Shown one piece after another: positions 22,850 to 34,000 of a stretch of 64,000 bases of DNA (its first letter is position 1; each line of letters starts with the position of its first letter). Under the pieces are notes generated by a model, which saw only the letters and a list, made by a program, of their open reading frames with translations, was not told the origin of the DNA and searched no databases. A program made the position numbers and the translations under genes. Source of the DNA: Batkoa obscura (lineage: Eukaryota > Entomophthoromycota > Entomophthoromycetes > Entomophthorales > Batkoaceae); assembly GCA_030770535.1 (NCBI GenBank), contig JASVEC010000031.1, forward strand, positions 124,001-188,000. Reading direction: 5' to 3'.

Positions 22850-24187
22850 TTATTTTAAATCATAAGTACGATTTTTAACAGGTTGGCCCATATCCTCATA
22901 CCAATCTGGAGGCGTAAACTCATTTAAAGTATAATTAAGAGACTCATCATCGTTTGGTAAATCGCTCTTAATTTCCCTATTTGTTTTCTTTTTAAAAATA
23001 TACCCTCTTTTACGTAACAAAAATAAAAATAAAATTCCAAAGAATAATATTAATAGTAGTGATGGTATAAAGACCCAAATTAATATGCTACTTGTATTAC
23101 TGGCTTTATCTCCAAGTGCAGAATAATAGTCAATCACTTTCATTTGTTTTAAATCTATTAATTGTAATTCTTTAGCACTAGAATCCCTCATACCAAAACT
23201 AGCAAGCATTACACTATTATTTAACATCTGAACACAAGGATGATACCCGACGGTATCTAGACCAGGAATTTCATGTTTGGTCCAAGAATTGGAATCAAGA
23301 TCCAAACTAAAGATAACTTTTCTTAATGTTTTTAATTGAGAATCTAATGCCCCACCGCTTAAAATAAGCTTGTTATCAAAATATTTAATATCATGACCAA
23401 TAGAATCCGATGGTACATCACCTTTTAAAGTAATAACGTCCCAACTTGAATTCCTCAAGTCAAACTTTAAAAGTCGATCAAAACTTAAAAAGTTATGGTC
23501 ATACCCTTTTCCACCTAATACATACATATTTCCATCATGGATAGTAGATGCATGATCAAATAAGTTTAAACCGGTGGATTCTCTGCCTGTTTGATAAGTC
23601 CAATCCTCACTTCTTTCGGAATATTTGACTACTTTGCCGCCTCCAAAATGAACCATTTTAAAATCGGTGTCATTCAAATAACCGCCATATAACACCGTTA
23701 AATCTGGGTCAATATCTGACCTCACCCAAGTAGATAACTGGTCACTGTAAACTGGATCTTTATTGTAAATCGAAGTATCTGGATTAAGTGTTGTTCCCGG
23801 CCATTGAGAAGCACGTATATTTAAGTTGATTTTATTACTTTTAATATCATAAGTGACAAAACTGTCATTGGTAAGAATATTTCTACCACCATAAACCATA
23901 ATTTCATTATCATGTAAGTTGCTTGGTAATATATTAGTAAACATCCGTTCCAATCCATTCTCTTTTGGTGTAAGTACTCGAAATTTATCTTTTACTGTTA
24001 TATAATTTAAATCCAGTTTAAATATATCTTTATTAAAATCATTGACAGTATCATCACTTAAATCATAACGTTTACCACCGAGGTAATATAAACTATCCTT
24101 TTGTATAGCACAACCACCGCCGTAAATATTTGTTGTTGAAACTATTATATTGGTAGTATAAATTAAAAATAAATAGAAATAATTCAT
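22850..24187 (-). CDS. kelch-repeat type I membrane protein
   Basis: One exon, 445 aa. A short hydrophobic N-terminus (YFYLFLIYTTNIIVSTT) serves as signal peptide. The extracellular part holds degenerate kelch beta-propeller blades: YYLGGKRYDL, IMVYGGRN, TVLYGGYL, NMYVLGGKGYD and LILSGGALDS. A single transmembrane helix lies at about 368-391 (SSILIWVFIPSLLLILFFGI), followed by a basic stop-transfer (RKRGYIFKKK) and an acidic 50-aa cytosolic tail. Such kelch membrane proteins are frequent in zygomycetes; proposed roles are in cell-surface interactions or glycan binding, not proven. The TM followed by a conserved-looking tail could link to cytosolic partners. Confidence 0.85.
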   Translation of the reverse strand: MNYFYLFLIYTTNIIVSTTNIYGGGCAIQKDSLYYLGGKRYDLSDDTVNDFNKDIFKLDLNYITVKDKFRVLTPKENGLERMFTNILPSNLHDNEIMVYGGRNILTNDSFVTYDIKSNKINLNIRASQWPGTTLNPDTSIYNKDPVYSDQLSTWVRSDIDPDLTVLYGGYLNDTDFKMVHFGGGKVVKYSERSEDWTYQTGRESTGLNLFDHASTIHDGNMYVLGGKGYDHNFLSFDRLLKFDLRNSSWDVITLKGDVPSDSIGHDIKYFDNKLILSGGALDSQLKTLRKVIFSLDLDSNSWTKHEIPGLDTVGYHPCVQMLNNSVMLASFGMRDSSAKELQLIDLKQMKVIDYYSALGDKASNTSSILIWVFIPSLLLILFFGILFLFLLRKRGYIFKKKTNREIKSDLPNDDESLNYTLNEFTPPDWYEDMGQPVKNRTYDLK

Positions 24188-25505
24188 TGTTAAAAATAAT
24201 TATTTTGTTCAAAATTATTATACCTTAGTGACTATTTATATTATTTTTTTAATACTCTGTGGTTAGAAATATTAAATAAAGCAATTTTATAACTTTACGT
24301 ATAATGATGCAGTTAAACTTTGGGAATTTCACAAGGCATTAAGCGTGGTTTCAATTAAAGCCTTGAATTTTAATAAGCCCAGAAAAAATAGTGCAAAGAT
24401 AGGAAAATCAATGTTTGAAATTTGTATGTCATATTACTCTAAGACAAGAAATTCATTTGTATATAAAAATAGTAAGTTGGCACCATTGTTTAACTTGATA
24501 AGTTCAGTAATCAAGATATTTAACGCCTTTAAATAAGAAATTGTTGGACAGATAATTATAATATTTATTTTCTCGTTTTCAACAAAATCAAAATCAAAAC
24601 CACTAAATCTTATTCTAAAACTTAAATAAGACTATTCTTCCAAGAACAAATTCAAAAATTAGTCTGCTTAATTTTACTTTCTATTTTTAATAATGCTGCA
24701 AAAGGTTCTCATTATTCTCTTTTTTATCAAATGAAAAGCTATCCGGTTAATGAATTTTCTTATTGCTAAGGCTAGACTAGCCGATAATTAAAGCGAAGAA
24801 ACTCCTTTGCTTTAGTAGTCCACCGTATTCCTTGCTTAATTTTATTGATTACTCCTTAATAAAACCACTTAAGAGGTTTTTTCTCAAGAATTGTTGAAAA
24901 ATAATTGGCGTAATAGTAATGTCCTTTACTACTTTTGGATTTTATTTCAAGTTTTTGTATTATATATAGATAAGCGATAAATATTTTGATTACGTACTGT
25001 GGTTAAATTAACTTTTATCTTTAGCAGGGATGAGTTTTTATATTTATAAGTATTAATATGATTAGAATATATATATCTTAAATTTTGCTTTTTCATTTGA
25101 AATTTATCAAAATTATGATTTAATTCTATCCCTACATCTTAAAAGTGAAGTTTATCGTATACAATTTTCTTTCACCAGAGTCTACCCAATGACGAGTTGT
25201 GTTTCTTGGGCTAACCATCTACGTCTTTATTTATTTTTAAAAACCTTGAAGGAGTGAGCTCCCAAGCGATTTATCGTTGGGGGAAAGTAAAAGTATAAAG
25301 GCACCAAATGAGAAGTAGATCGAATATAGATGAAGACGAAAAGTCTTTGGTTTCTCATGTTGTAAATAAGACCCTCAGATTTACGCTTTTTTAAAAAACA
25401 ATAGTAATAATAACAAAGTATAAGCACAAATGACAAAAAACTGATCAAGCTCTTTAAGTTTTTTTAACAATATCTAAAAGTAAAAACAAACAAAATACAG
25501 AGTAT

Positions 25506-25604
25506 GGAGATGTATTTTTGTATTTAAGAATTCTGCTAACAGTTTTTCCACCCAAACAGCGCTTAAAAGATGAAAAAAATGATAAAGCCAAAAAAAACAT
25601 CTCT
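25506..25604 (+). mobile_element. miniature inverted-repeat element, copy 4
   Basis: A 99-bp copy from GGAGATGTATTTTTG to ACATCTCT, with the AACAGCGCTTAAAAGATG core. Flanks are AT-rich (GTAT/ATAT) without an exact duplication. Confidence 0.8.
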
Positions 25605-25785
25605 ATATTAATAGAGGTTAATTTTTTTGTATAAATATACTAATTTCAATTGCATATTATAAGTTTTTATTTTCATTTTTAGATATTGTTAAAAAAGCTT
25701 AAAAAGTTCGATCAGTTTTTTTTTGAAATACCTATGATGGGCTAATAATCATACAAGTAAATGAAGTAAAATAATTTTAACTTAT

Positions 25786-25877
25786 GGGGATGTGTTTTTT
25801 TATTCAAGAATTTTACTACAATCTTTCCACTCGAATAGTGCTTAAAAAATGGAAAAATAATGAAAAAAAACAGCCCC
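25786..25877 (+). mobile_element. miniature inverted-repeat element, copy 5
   Basis: A 92-bp copy from GGGGATGTGTTTTT to CAGCCCC, flanked exactly by TTAT on both sides. It lies only 180 bp from copy 4, in the same orientation. Confidence 0.85.
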
Positions 25878-26787
25878 TTATATTCATAAATTATAGTAGA
25901 CAGTTTTATTATTGATTGACATAAATAAAATATTGTTAATAATGGTATTTTATTCTATTTTAATATCTAATAGTTAAAAATAAAATTTTATTCATGTTGA
26001 TTTAAATATTTTTTTATAATATATCTATTTTAATTTAAATATAATAATACAATCTTTTAGTTTTTAATTATAGAAAATAAAAATATAAAATATAAAATAT
26101 AAAATACTACAGGGTAAATCGAAATAAACGATTAGCCCATATTACCTATACAATGTCAAAAAAAGTTAAAGATTCTTTTTGAATGAATATGACAAGAAAT
26201 ATTTATTTTAAACCCAAATGAATAACAACGTAAGATCTCAAAAAATCAATACACTTTGTTATAGTCCTTATAACATTTAAATGCTTAAATATTTACTAAT
26301 TTTTATAAAAATTAAAAAAGTAAAAACTTCAAGTCAAAAAAAGTCTCTCAGTTGAATTAATAACACAATGACTTTGTTATTATTTTATAGCCCAGTTCCC
26401 TTATCCCTCTCAGTTATAGACATTATTCACTTCTTTTTACTGACCTCCAAAAAAGTTTCTAGTAATCTTTTCCATTTTAAAGCTCCTCTCATTATTTTCT
26501 AACACCTATATTCTTTATTTGTGGCTCAATTCATCCATCTGATGATAAAAAAATAAGCTCTTTAAAATCATTCATCTTTTAATTTTCCACTCTTCTGGTT
26601 CCATCATAACTCATAACTATTTTGGCTTGAATAAAAACCACAAAGCTGAGAGAATTTTTGTGGCTTAAGAAAGTTACTTTTTAACATAAAATTTAATTTG
26701 CCTTTTATAGTATAACGTTTACATTGATAATGTGCACTAAAAGACAAAAGTTATAATGACAAAAAGAAATTAAAAATAAAGTGCAGT

Positions 26788-28032
26788 TTAATAATTACAA
26801 TTCGTAATATCTAAAATTTTTACATTTTTACATTTAGATATTAGGTTTAAAAAAGAGTTATCGAGCATAAAAGAAACTAATTGAAGGTGGGATAATTTAC
26901 AATTTAAAGTATTAATGTTTGGCTTGAACGAAATTAAACAAGGCTTGTCCTTTAAAGAATAATTGGAATGATTTGATAATAAAAGGGTGGTTAATTGTGG
27001 AAATAAAAGTAGATTAAAGGTCAAAATAGGAATAAGAGAGGTAAATCGGGTAGCTATAGATTCTAAATTCGAGAATTGGTTTTTAAATTGAAACTTGATA
27101 TTATTAAGCTGTAAGTCTAAGTGGGATAAGCTTGGAAAGTTTAATCCGTTAAAATAAATAGTTGATGTTTTACTTTGTCTCCTATTAGTAAAAGCTGTGT
27201 TAGAGCAATAACTATAATAAATTGATAAATGTTTTAATTTTGAAAACTTATATTGAATTAAAGAATTTAAGTCCACTAGAGAAAGTTGACTATACACCCT
27301 TAATTCTTTTAAATTTTTAAAGGTATCTAATTGAGTGATAAAATCGGGCTCAATAATAGTATTAAAGAAATAAAAAGAAAGATGAGATAAATCCAATCGA
27401 TGAAATATTTGGAAGTCATTCTCCACATATTTATAACCGTCAATCATTATGTTTAATCTCTTAACTTTATCTAATAAACTACTTGTTTCTAATTTTAAAA
27501 AGGCGTTATAAGCTTCTCCTGTATAGCTTAATTGCTTATATTTATATGTATATTCAAAGATCTCGAAATTTGTTAAACTTTGTAATAACTGGATGTTCTT
27601 TGCTAATGTTACTTCGGTACTACTTTTACTTTTACATGGGTTATTAAAACAACTACATGTACCGTCGCTGAATTTAGTGTGGTCTAACAATTTATCTGAC
27701 TCACTTATTATCTCACATGAACATATTAATTTACATTGATTATTAGGATGGTAGTAATGTAATAGTTGTAAAAATTGAAGTTTATTAAAAGTTGAAATTG
27801 GGTCTTTAAACCGGATGAGTCTTATATGATTTCCATATCGTTTATAATTGAAATTATAAATATCTAACCCATCCGTTAGATTTATTGTTGTATATAGGTT
27901 AGGACTAAATAAGGTATATAAACGACTACAGGTGGATATAAAATTTAATTGATCTTGTGTATCTAATTGGGAGTATATTTGACTTAGCATCTCATGTGGA
28001 AGGTCATCTAAAAGGTTGAGCTTTTTTTTCAT
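26788..28032 (-). CDS. F-box protein with leucine-rich C-terminus
   Basis: One exon, 414 aa. Residues about 6-46 form an F-box (LLDDLPHEMLSQIYSQLDTQ, then FISTCSRLYTLFSPNLY), which docks on Skp1 in SCF ubiquitin ligases. The rest is a divergent leucine-rich-repeat region of repeated L..L.L units (FKNLKELRVYSQLSLVDLN, FSKLKHLSIYYSY, FPSLSHLDLQLNNIKF, LNCKLSHLQLVSF), likely the substrate-binding surface. Between them, about residues 100-133, a loop carries six cysteines (C100, C104, C106, C126, C128, C133) that could bind zinc. F-box/LRR genes are a fast-evolving, often expanded family in fungi, so no ortholog is proposed. Confidence 0.82.
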   Translation of the reverse strand: MKKKLNLLDDLPHEMLSQIYSQLDTQDQLNFISTCSRLYTLFSPNLYTTINLTDGLDIYNFNYKRYGNHIRLIRFKDPISTFNKLQFLQLLHYYHPNNQCKLICSCEIISESDKLLDHTKFSDGTCSCFNNPCKSKSSTEVTLAKNIQLLQSLTNFEIFEYTYKYKQLSYTGEAYNAFLKLETSSLLDKVKRLNIMIDGYKYVENDFQIFHRLDLSHLSFYFFNTIIEPDFITQLDTFKNLKELRVYSQLSLVDLNSLIQYKFSKLKHLSIYYSYCSNTAFTNRRQSKTSTIYFNGLNFPSLSHLDLQLNNIKFQFKNQFSNLESIATRFTSLIPILTFNLLLFPQLTTLLLSNHSNYSLKDKPCLISFKPNINTLNCKLSHLQLVSFMLDNSFLNLISKCKNVKILDITNCNY

Positions 28033-30060
28033 TTTTATTTATTGAAAATTAATTTTTTTATTAAAAAAGATTTTATCCGAATCAAAACACTACTCCTTTT
28101 ATATTGATTAATTTTAAACTAATTACTTATTCACAATTTAATATATTTCAATCATGAGATTCTAATTATTTTATTTAATGGAATAATAAAACTTATTCTT
28201 GTCCTTAATAAAATTATTAACTTTAAGCTAGAATCATTTTCAATTTTATTTTCGATCATTGACTTGCAAATTTCATTTTCCACTCAAGTTTTTCCTTCTC
28301 CATAAAAACTCCAGGCTTTAGCCTATCCTTTAATTAAGTATCCGTACTGTAAGTAGTATGCATGAACATTCTAAAATAAATTGATTTGAAACTTAATTTA
28401 AGGTACATTAACTTTTAATTCTAAATGATCATTATAAAGCCTTAAAAATATACTTTTAAGTAAATAATTGAGAACGAGTGAATTTAAGGGGGTAAATTAA
28501 TTTTTTTATAAAAACATTTTAATCTTTTAATTACTTTTGTTTATATCGGAGGTTTGTTAAGATTGTTTTGTTCCTTCAGGTTAATATTAGCGTGTATTAA
28601 ACACTACAATTGATATGAATTTGTTTTTCTATATACTATTTTTACATAGATTTAATGAATTAATACCAGTAAACTAAGGGGTAAAGTATTTGAAATTCAA
28701 AGTTTAAAATGAGGCAGCCAGATTTGATTTCAAACAAGCTTCATGAATTTTGTAGCGCCTCGTTTTATATAAAATAAAAATTTCTCCAACTTCAAATTGT
28801 GAATAAAATTAATAACCATTTTTATATAAAATAAAAAATATTAAGGTTTTCTTAATACCAATGTTATTTAATTCATAATAAAATACTTTAATAACCATAT
28901 CAACACTGATGGCCCCTTTATCTCAAATGAAACATTGATATATTAATATATCATTAATTGTTCGAGGAAACTTTTATAATTTTAATGTAGTTTAATATTT
29001 TTTGAGAAAGAGCACTCATATTTCTTAAATAAAAATGTCACTTATACAAAAAAGTCTCAAAGTCTCAATTAAGCTTATAGACATAAATAGTCATTTATTT
29101 ATAAATGAAATGAAGTCATCTTAAAGGAAAATAATGGGCTTAAATAGACATGAGCCGAAGTATAAGGTAATACAATTGACTGTAAAACTCTTTTATCTTG
29201 ATTCATATACATTCATTAAGTTTATTAGATTTTATTAAGAAACCGTTTGGGGGATTACGCTCCTCTAAGGATATTTAGATAAAATTATGAAGAAAACAAG
29301 AAAACACATGCAAGAAGTCTACTCTATTTTACTCTGTCCTAAAAAACACATAATTGATCATTTTTTTATCTCAAAAATATCAAGTTTTAAGTCAGACAAA
29401 TTAAGGTGTCATTTTTGGTTACTATTTGAGGATGTATTTTTGTATTTAAGAATTTTACCAACAGTCTTTCCACTCAAATAGTGCTTAAAAGATGGAAAAA
29501 ATAATTAAACTAAAAAAAATATTCCCATTTTGTTCTTCCTTAAAGTAGTATAAAGTTCAAAAACGTTTAGCTAATTTTTATCAAAAAGTACTCATAAACT
29601 CAAGCATTTATTCTCGTGAAAATTATATGAGCATGTTCTCATATTAACTATAGGGTAGTTCGAGTATAGTTTTCTCACTCTAGTAGTTAAAATTACTTTA
29701 TAAAAATTTTCAATACTTTAGTGTTTTAAGTGATGAGTATTTTTTAACTTTAATTGATTTCAATTTTCACAGAACTCAGGTTTACAATTATATAAATTCT
29801 CCTGTCAAAGGATCCTCTATCTAAAACTTTCCTATCAGAACTGATTAAGAGACTTGGAACTACTATAGCGAGTTCTTTTCAGCACGTGGAAGAATCTCTC
29901 ACTCTTTGACTTCTCGCCGATAATCCTTGACACCTAAATGAATATTGTTTGTATTTAATAAAATACGAAGATCTTAAACCTTACCAGTTTTGAGTTTTAA
30001 CACAATTTGATTTTACTCATCAAAAGTAAACTTGATCTTGATTTGGAAGTACAAAACAAT
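28033..30060. other. 2-kb intergenic region
   Basis: Lies between the F-box promoter and the tRNA-Gly gene. It contains the miniature element at 29428-29526. No other feature is recognised; the ORF at 29287-29481 overlaps that element and is not a gene. Confidence 0.45.
29428..29526 (+). mobile_element. miniature inverted-repeat element, copy 6
   Basis: A 99-bp copy from GAGGATGTATTTTTG to ATATTCCC, flanked exactly by ATTT. The core CTCAAATAGTGCTTAAAAGATG is typical. Confidence 0.85.
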
Positions 30061-30131
30061 TGCGTACACTGGGAATCGAACCCAGGCCACTTCTTTGGAA
30101 GAGAAGTATTCTACCTCTATACTATGTACGC
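30061..30131 (-). tRNA. tRNA-Gly(TCC)
   Basis: A 71-nt cloverleaf. The acceptor arm GCGTACA pairs with TGTACGC and is followed by discriminator A. The anticodon stem CTTCT/AGAAG encloses the loop CTTCCAA with anticodon TCC (glycine, GGA codons). The T arm CTGGG-TTCGATT-CCCAG is perfect and supplies the B box. No intron. A short T run (TTTT) about 10 nt past the 3' end would stop RNA polymerase III. Confidence 0.93.
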
Positions 30132-30729
30132 ATTTAGTGAATGCACAAAGCTATAATGTTTAAAATATATATAACTTAAATTTGCTACTTTATGCAATAG
30201 ATTTTAAGTAGATTAAAATTAACCAAAGGGGATATTTTTTTAGTTCAATCATTTTTCTATTTTCAAGTACTATTGAAGAAATAAACCTAAATTCTTAAAA
30301 GAGATACCTCCTAATGTTTTTTTATCATTTCAACTTTAAATTTAAAAAAAAATGCTTTTGTTTAAAATGAAATAGTCATCACATGGCCACTGAAACTTTT
30401 TAGTAAATAAACCGAGTTTAAAAATTAAAAGAATATCCTTTACCTTACAACTAACTATTGGTTTAAGCATCAGTAATAAAAGCTTTATCAAGCACAAAAA
30501 TTTAGCAATAACTCAAATGATCACATCAGTTATTCTCTTACCTACTCAACTGACCATATCAACTATTATTTATTAGCTAAAAAAACACTTACAAATCAGC
30601 TATGACTCAAATTAGGTGATACAACTCCTATTTTTAACCAATGAAAATTGAAAGCGATTTTTATTATTGAATTGAATTTATTATCAATAAAGCTAACAAC
30701 TAAATTCACACATCTCTTTTCTATAAAAA
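30132..30729. other. gap between tRNA-Gly and ALG5
   Basis: Contains a decayed miniature element (30228-30311) and the ALG5 promoter region. Nothing else is seen. Confidence 0.45.
30228..30311 (-). mobile_element. decayed miniature element, copy 7
   Basis: About 84 bp. The GGGGATATTTTTTT end and the TTCAATCATTTTTCTATTTTCAAG block match the family. The centre is shortened and the far end (TACCTCC) is worn. It lies about 100 bp upstream of the tRNA-Gly 5' end. Confidence 0.6.
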
Positions 30730-31879
30730 ATGTTAACTTTGTTTATAAATATTCTATTAATAAGTATCACTACGCTATGTATGGTAAATTAAATACTCCC
30801 ATCTTTATTCTTATTTTCCATAAACTAACCCATTAACTCCCCTATAGATCCTATTATACATTGGTCATAAAACAAAACCATTACCAACTACTGAAGAAGA
30901 GTTAACTTATTTTACGGACTCAAAAGAGGAGATTCTACTCTACTCCATCACCTCGAAGTCCTTAGTAAATTTAACTGTTGTCATTCCAGCTTACAATGAA
31001 AGTTTAAGGTTACCTAAAATGTTAGAGGAGACATTAGCTTATTTAAAGGAGAGACAAAGTCGAGATTTTGAATTTGAATTTGAAATATTAATAGTTTGTG
31101 ATGGTAGTACGGATGGTACAAGTGAATTAGCTTTAAAATGGAAAAAGGATAATAATTTAAAAGAACACCAGTTAATGATCGTTAGAAATTTGATTAATAG
31201 AGGAAAAGGAGGATCCGTTAGGAGGGTAAGTTATGTTCTATTTTTCCTACTTGTATTTCTCATTAAATCCACTTTTTAATATAACTCTATTAATCAGGGT
31301 ATGTTACACGCTAAAGGAGATTTAATTTTATTTGCAGATGCGGATGGAGCTACTGAATTTAGGGATATTGATAAGTTAGAAATGGAAATGAATAAAATCA
31401 TCAAAGATGGATTAGGTATGGTAGTGGGTTCAAGACATCATTTAAAAAATTCAGAAGCAGTAGTTAATGTAAGTTTTTTATTATGTAGCTCTATTTTAAA
31501 CTTAAATTTTAATGAATTTTTTCACTTATAAAAGCGCTCTTTCTTAAGAAATTTATTGATGAATGGCTTCCATTTATACCTTTACATTTTAGGTATTAAA
31601 CAAATACAAGACACACAATGTGGGTTTAAATTATTTTCACGTAAAGCTGCATTTTTGATATTCAATAACTTACATGTAGAAGGTTGGATCTTTGATATTG
31701 AATGTTTAATTTTAGCCAATTATTTCAATATACCTTTAAAAGAAGTCATGGTAAATTGGCAAGAAATTGATGGTTCAAAAGTGAATATTATTAAAGATGC
31801 TATTAAAATGGCTTTGGATTTATTAATGATAAGATTATGCTATTTTTATAGGGTTTGGTCAATTACAACTACTGTGTAG
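30730..31879 (+). CDS. ALG5: dolichyl-phosphate beta-glucosyltransferase
   Basis: Four exons, 30730-30783, 30848-31225, 31298-31468 and 31535-31879, give 315 aa. The first exon encodes a single N-terminal membrane anchor (MLTLFINILLISITTLCM, continuing ILLYIG). The rest is a GT2-family glycosyltransferase: VVIPAYNESLRLPKMLEETL, VCDGSTDGT, NRGKGGSVRRGML, the metal-binding DAD at 158-160 (LFADADGATEF), GSRHH, QDTQCGFKLF and EGWIFDIECL. It makes dolichyl-phosphate-glucose at the ER membrane, the donor for the last three glucoses of the N-glycan precursor. Exon 1 was found by requiring phase 0 and a membrane anchor; every later junction is unambiguous. Confidence 0.92.
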
Positions 31880-32071
31880 TTGTAACATCTTTCTTATTAT
31901 CCTTATTCTCTTTTTTACTCCTCATTCATTTCTTTTTTTTGCAAAAAAATTATCAAGTATTCATTTTATTCATACTGTCAACTAGTTAAACAATATTTGA
32001 AATAAAAATTATAAAAATCATATTGAAAACAATTGATAAATAAATAGCACTAAACATTTATTATTATTATG

Positions 32072-33778
32072 TTAAGATTTTGATAATTTATTTTTAAACG
32101 ATAAATCCAGTTTTTTTCTTTTTATAAGTTCATTAGTATTCGCTTTTAATGGTTCGGGCCATTTCCTTTCAATTTCTATGGATAGTATCTGTTGTTTATA
32201 TTCTTTTTTATCTACTTGTTTTATCCTTTCTTCTGTTATTACATTATTGTTTTTCACTTTATTTATTATTGTTTTATTTTTCTTCTCTTCTTTTCCAGAT
32301 ACTGAAGATGTCTTTTCAGTTTTTGCTTCACTCTCTTCCAATTCAGAATCGGATAGTATTTCAACTATTTGATTTGATTTCTTATTTTCCTTCTCTTTTC
32401 CCTTATCCAATACTTCATTCTCGTTCTCATTCCTAGAAAGTAGTTCGACCAAACATACTTTCTCCATACTTTTCTCTAACTTTATACTTTCAGATAAACC
32501 AGAATCCTCCTCAGAAAATATTTCAACTACCGAGTTAGAATTTATACTTTCATTTAGCCTCTCATCTACTAAGATATCTCCATTACTTTCTTTTTTCATA
32601 AAGGGTTTCTTTGAACTTTGACTGAATTTTCCATTACCAGATAACTTGGGACTCTCCTTAGGAAACATTTTAATCACAGAAACCGAACCCATCCTTTCAT
32701 TTGACTTTTCATTTTTCAATTCCTTTTTATTCTTTAAATCCTCCAAAATAACTTTCATAGGATGTGGTGGAGCATTGCGGTTTGGTGGTGTTAATCTTGG
32801 TATTTCTTTTGGTATTTTATTTTCATTTTTATCGTCTTTTTGTTTCTTTTTTTCTACCTCATTTTTATCTTCTAAATCGTTTCTATTTTCCATCTTATCC
32901 TTAGCTCCATTTTCCAAACAACCCAATTTTTCCTTATCCCCGTCTAGCTCACCACTATCTATATTATTCTCATCCCCTCTACTTCTTTTAAGTGACAATA
33001 AACTTTTTAATTTATTTTTCTTTTCATTATTCTCAGTGATATTTGAATCACTTCTACTCACACCATTATTCTTTTGAATTACGATTTCCTCACTAATGGT
33101 AGTTTCTCCATTTGCATATTTTTTTGTAAATTCCATGGCTTTTTTATCAAATATGTAGCGTTCCCTCTTATATTCATTGGCCTAGAAAAAGAATTCGATG
33201 ATTACTAAATTAGTACAATTTATATTATAATGAAGATAATATTTTACAGCTTCTATACTCAATGGGTCATCTGGATTCGGGTTTCTTAGTAAGGAATAAA
33301 TTGTCATTAAAGTTGATTGTATATTACTTGCTGAAGACCAAGTACCCTAATTTAAAATAGATCACATTAATACATAATTTCAAAGAAACTAATAATGTTT
33401 TAATAATATTCTTTACATTAGGTACACTCTTTAATAAATCCAAACAAATTCGTCCTTTATCATCAATATTAGGATGATAAATAAATGTTTTAAATTGAAC
33501 TTTAGGTGGCTCAAATGGGTAATTTTTACTTAATAATAATTGTAATAAAAAATGACCAGTTTCATAGGGAGTGTCGGGGGGTCCTTGCATTCCTTAATGT
33601 TGAATGTTATGTTAATAAATCGTATTTGGGGATAGATAGGAGAGTAAAGAGATGAATGATACTTACTTATTTCAAATTCTTCAATAGAATCATTCTTAGG
33701 CCATGCTTGTATATAACTTGGTAGTTGACTTAAATTTCGTATTTCTTTTAATATTCGAGATTTATAAACTCCACTCAT
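32072..33778 (-). CDS. UBE2T: UBE2T-like ubiquitin-conjugating enzyme with long tail
   Basis: Four exons, 33667-33778, 33417-33592, 33248-33346 and 32072-33181, give 498 aa. Residues 1-150 are a UBC fold with the HPN motif at 77-79 and the active cysteine C87 (GRICLDLLKSVPNGTWS). TPYETGHF, YPFEPPKVQF and LLRNPNPDDPLSIEAANEYK match UBE2T, the E2 that serves the FANCL ligase in the Fanconi anaemia pathway of DNA crosslink repair. Human UBE2T has a tail of about 45 residues. Here about 340 residues follow, rich in Lys, Glu, Asn and Ser and probably disordered, ending in a basic block. The tail is part of the same open exon, so it is not an annotation artefact. Orthology to UBE2T rather than another E2 class is likely but not proven. 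Confidence 0.8.
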
Positions 33779-34000
33779 TTGATAAAAAAACAAAAAAATA
33801 GGAACTGTAATTTAAGTAATAAACTATAAATAGTCAATAAAACAAAAAATAAAAATAATGCTTAATTTTTGAATTCATGTCACTCAAAAATTGAATAAAC
33901 TTAAGTTTTATCAATTGAATTTTAGATTAAAAATTTATTAAAAACTATATATTATTTATTACTTATTATTATAAATTCACATTCAATAAAAAAACAACTC

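Larger units (their letters stand above)
24188..26787. other. 2.6-kb intergenic region with two miniature elements
   Basis: Lies between the 5' end of the kelch gene and the 3' end of the F-box gene. It contains copies at 25506-25604 and 25786-25877. The stretch 24600-25450 is less AT-rich than the rest and could be relic sequence, but I find no convincing reading frame; the ORFs at 24345-24536 and 25227-25448 lack coding character. Confidence 0.45.

Noticed and set aside
24600-25450. Possible relic gene in a less AT-rich stretch
   Set aside because: All six frames are broken by eye and no protein motif is visible; reported only as gap content.
29287-29481. 64-aa plus ORF
   Set aside because: Its 3' half is the miniature element at 29428; not a gene.
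32646-33077. 143-aa plus-strand ORF with hydrophobic runs
   Set aside because: Antisense of the charged tail of the UBE2T-like gene, which has full splice and domain support.
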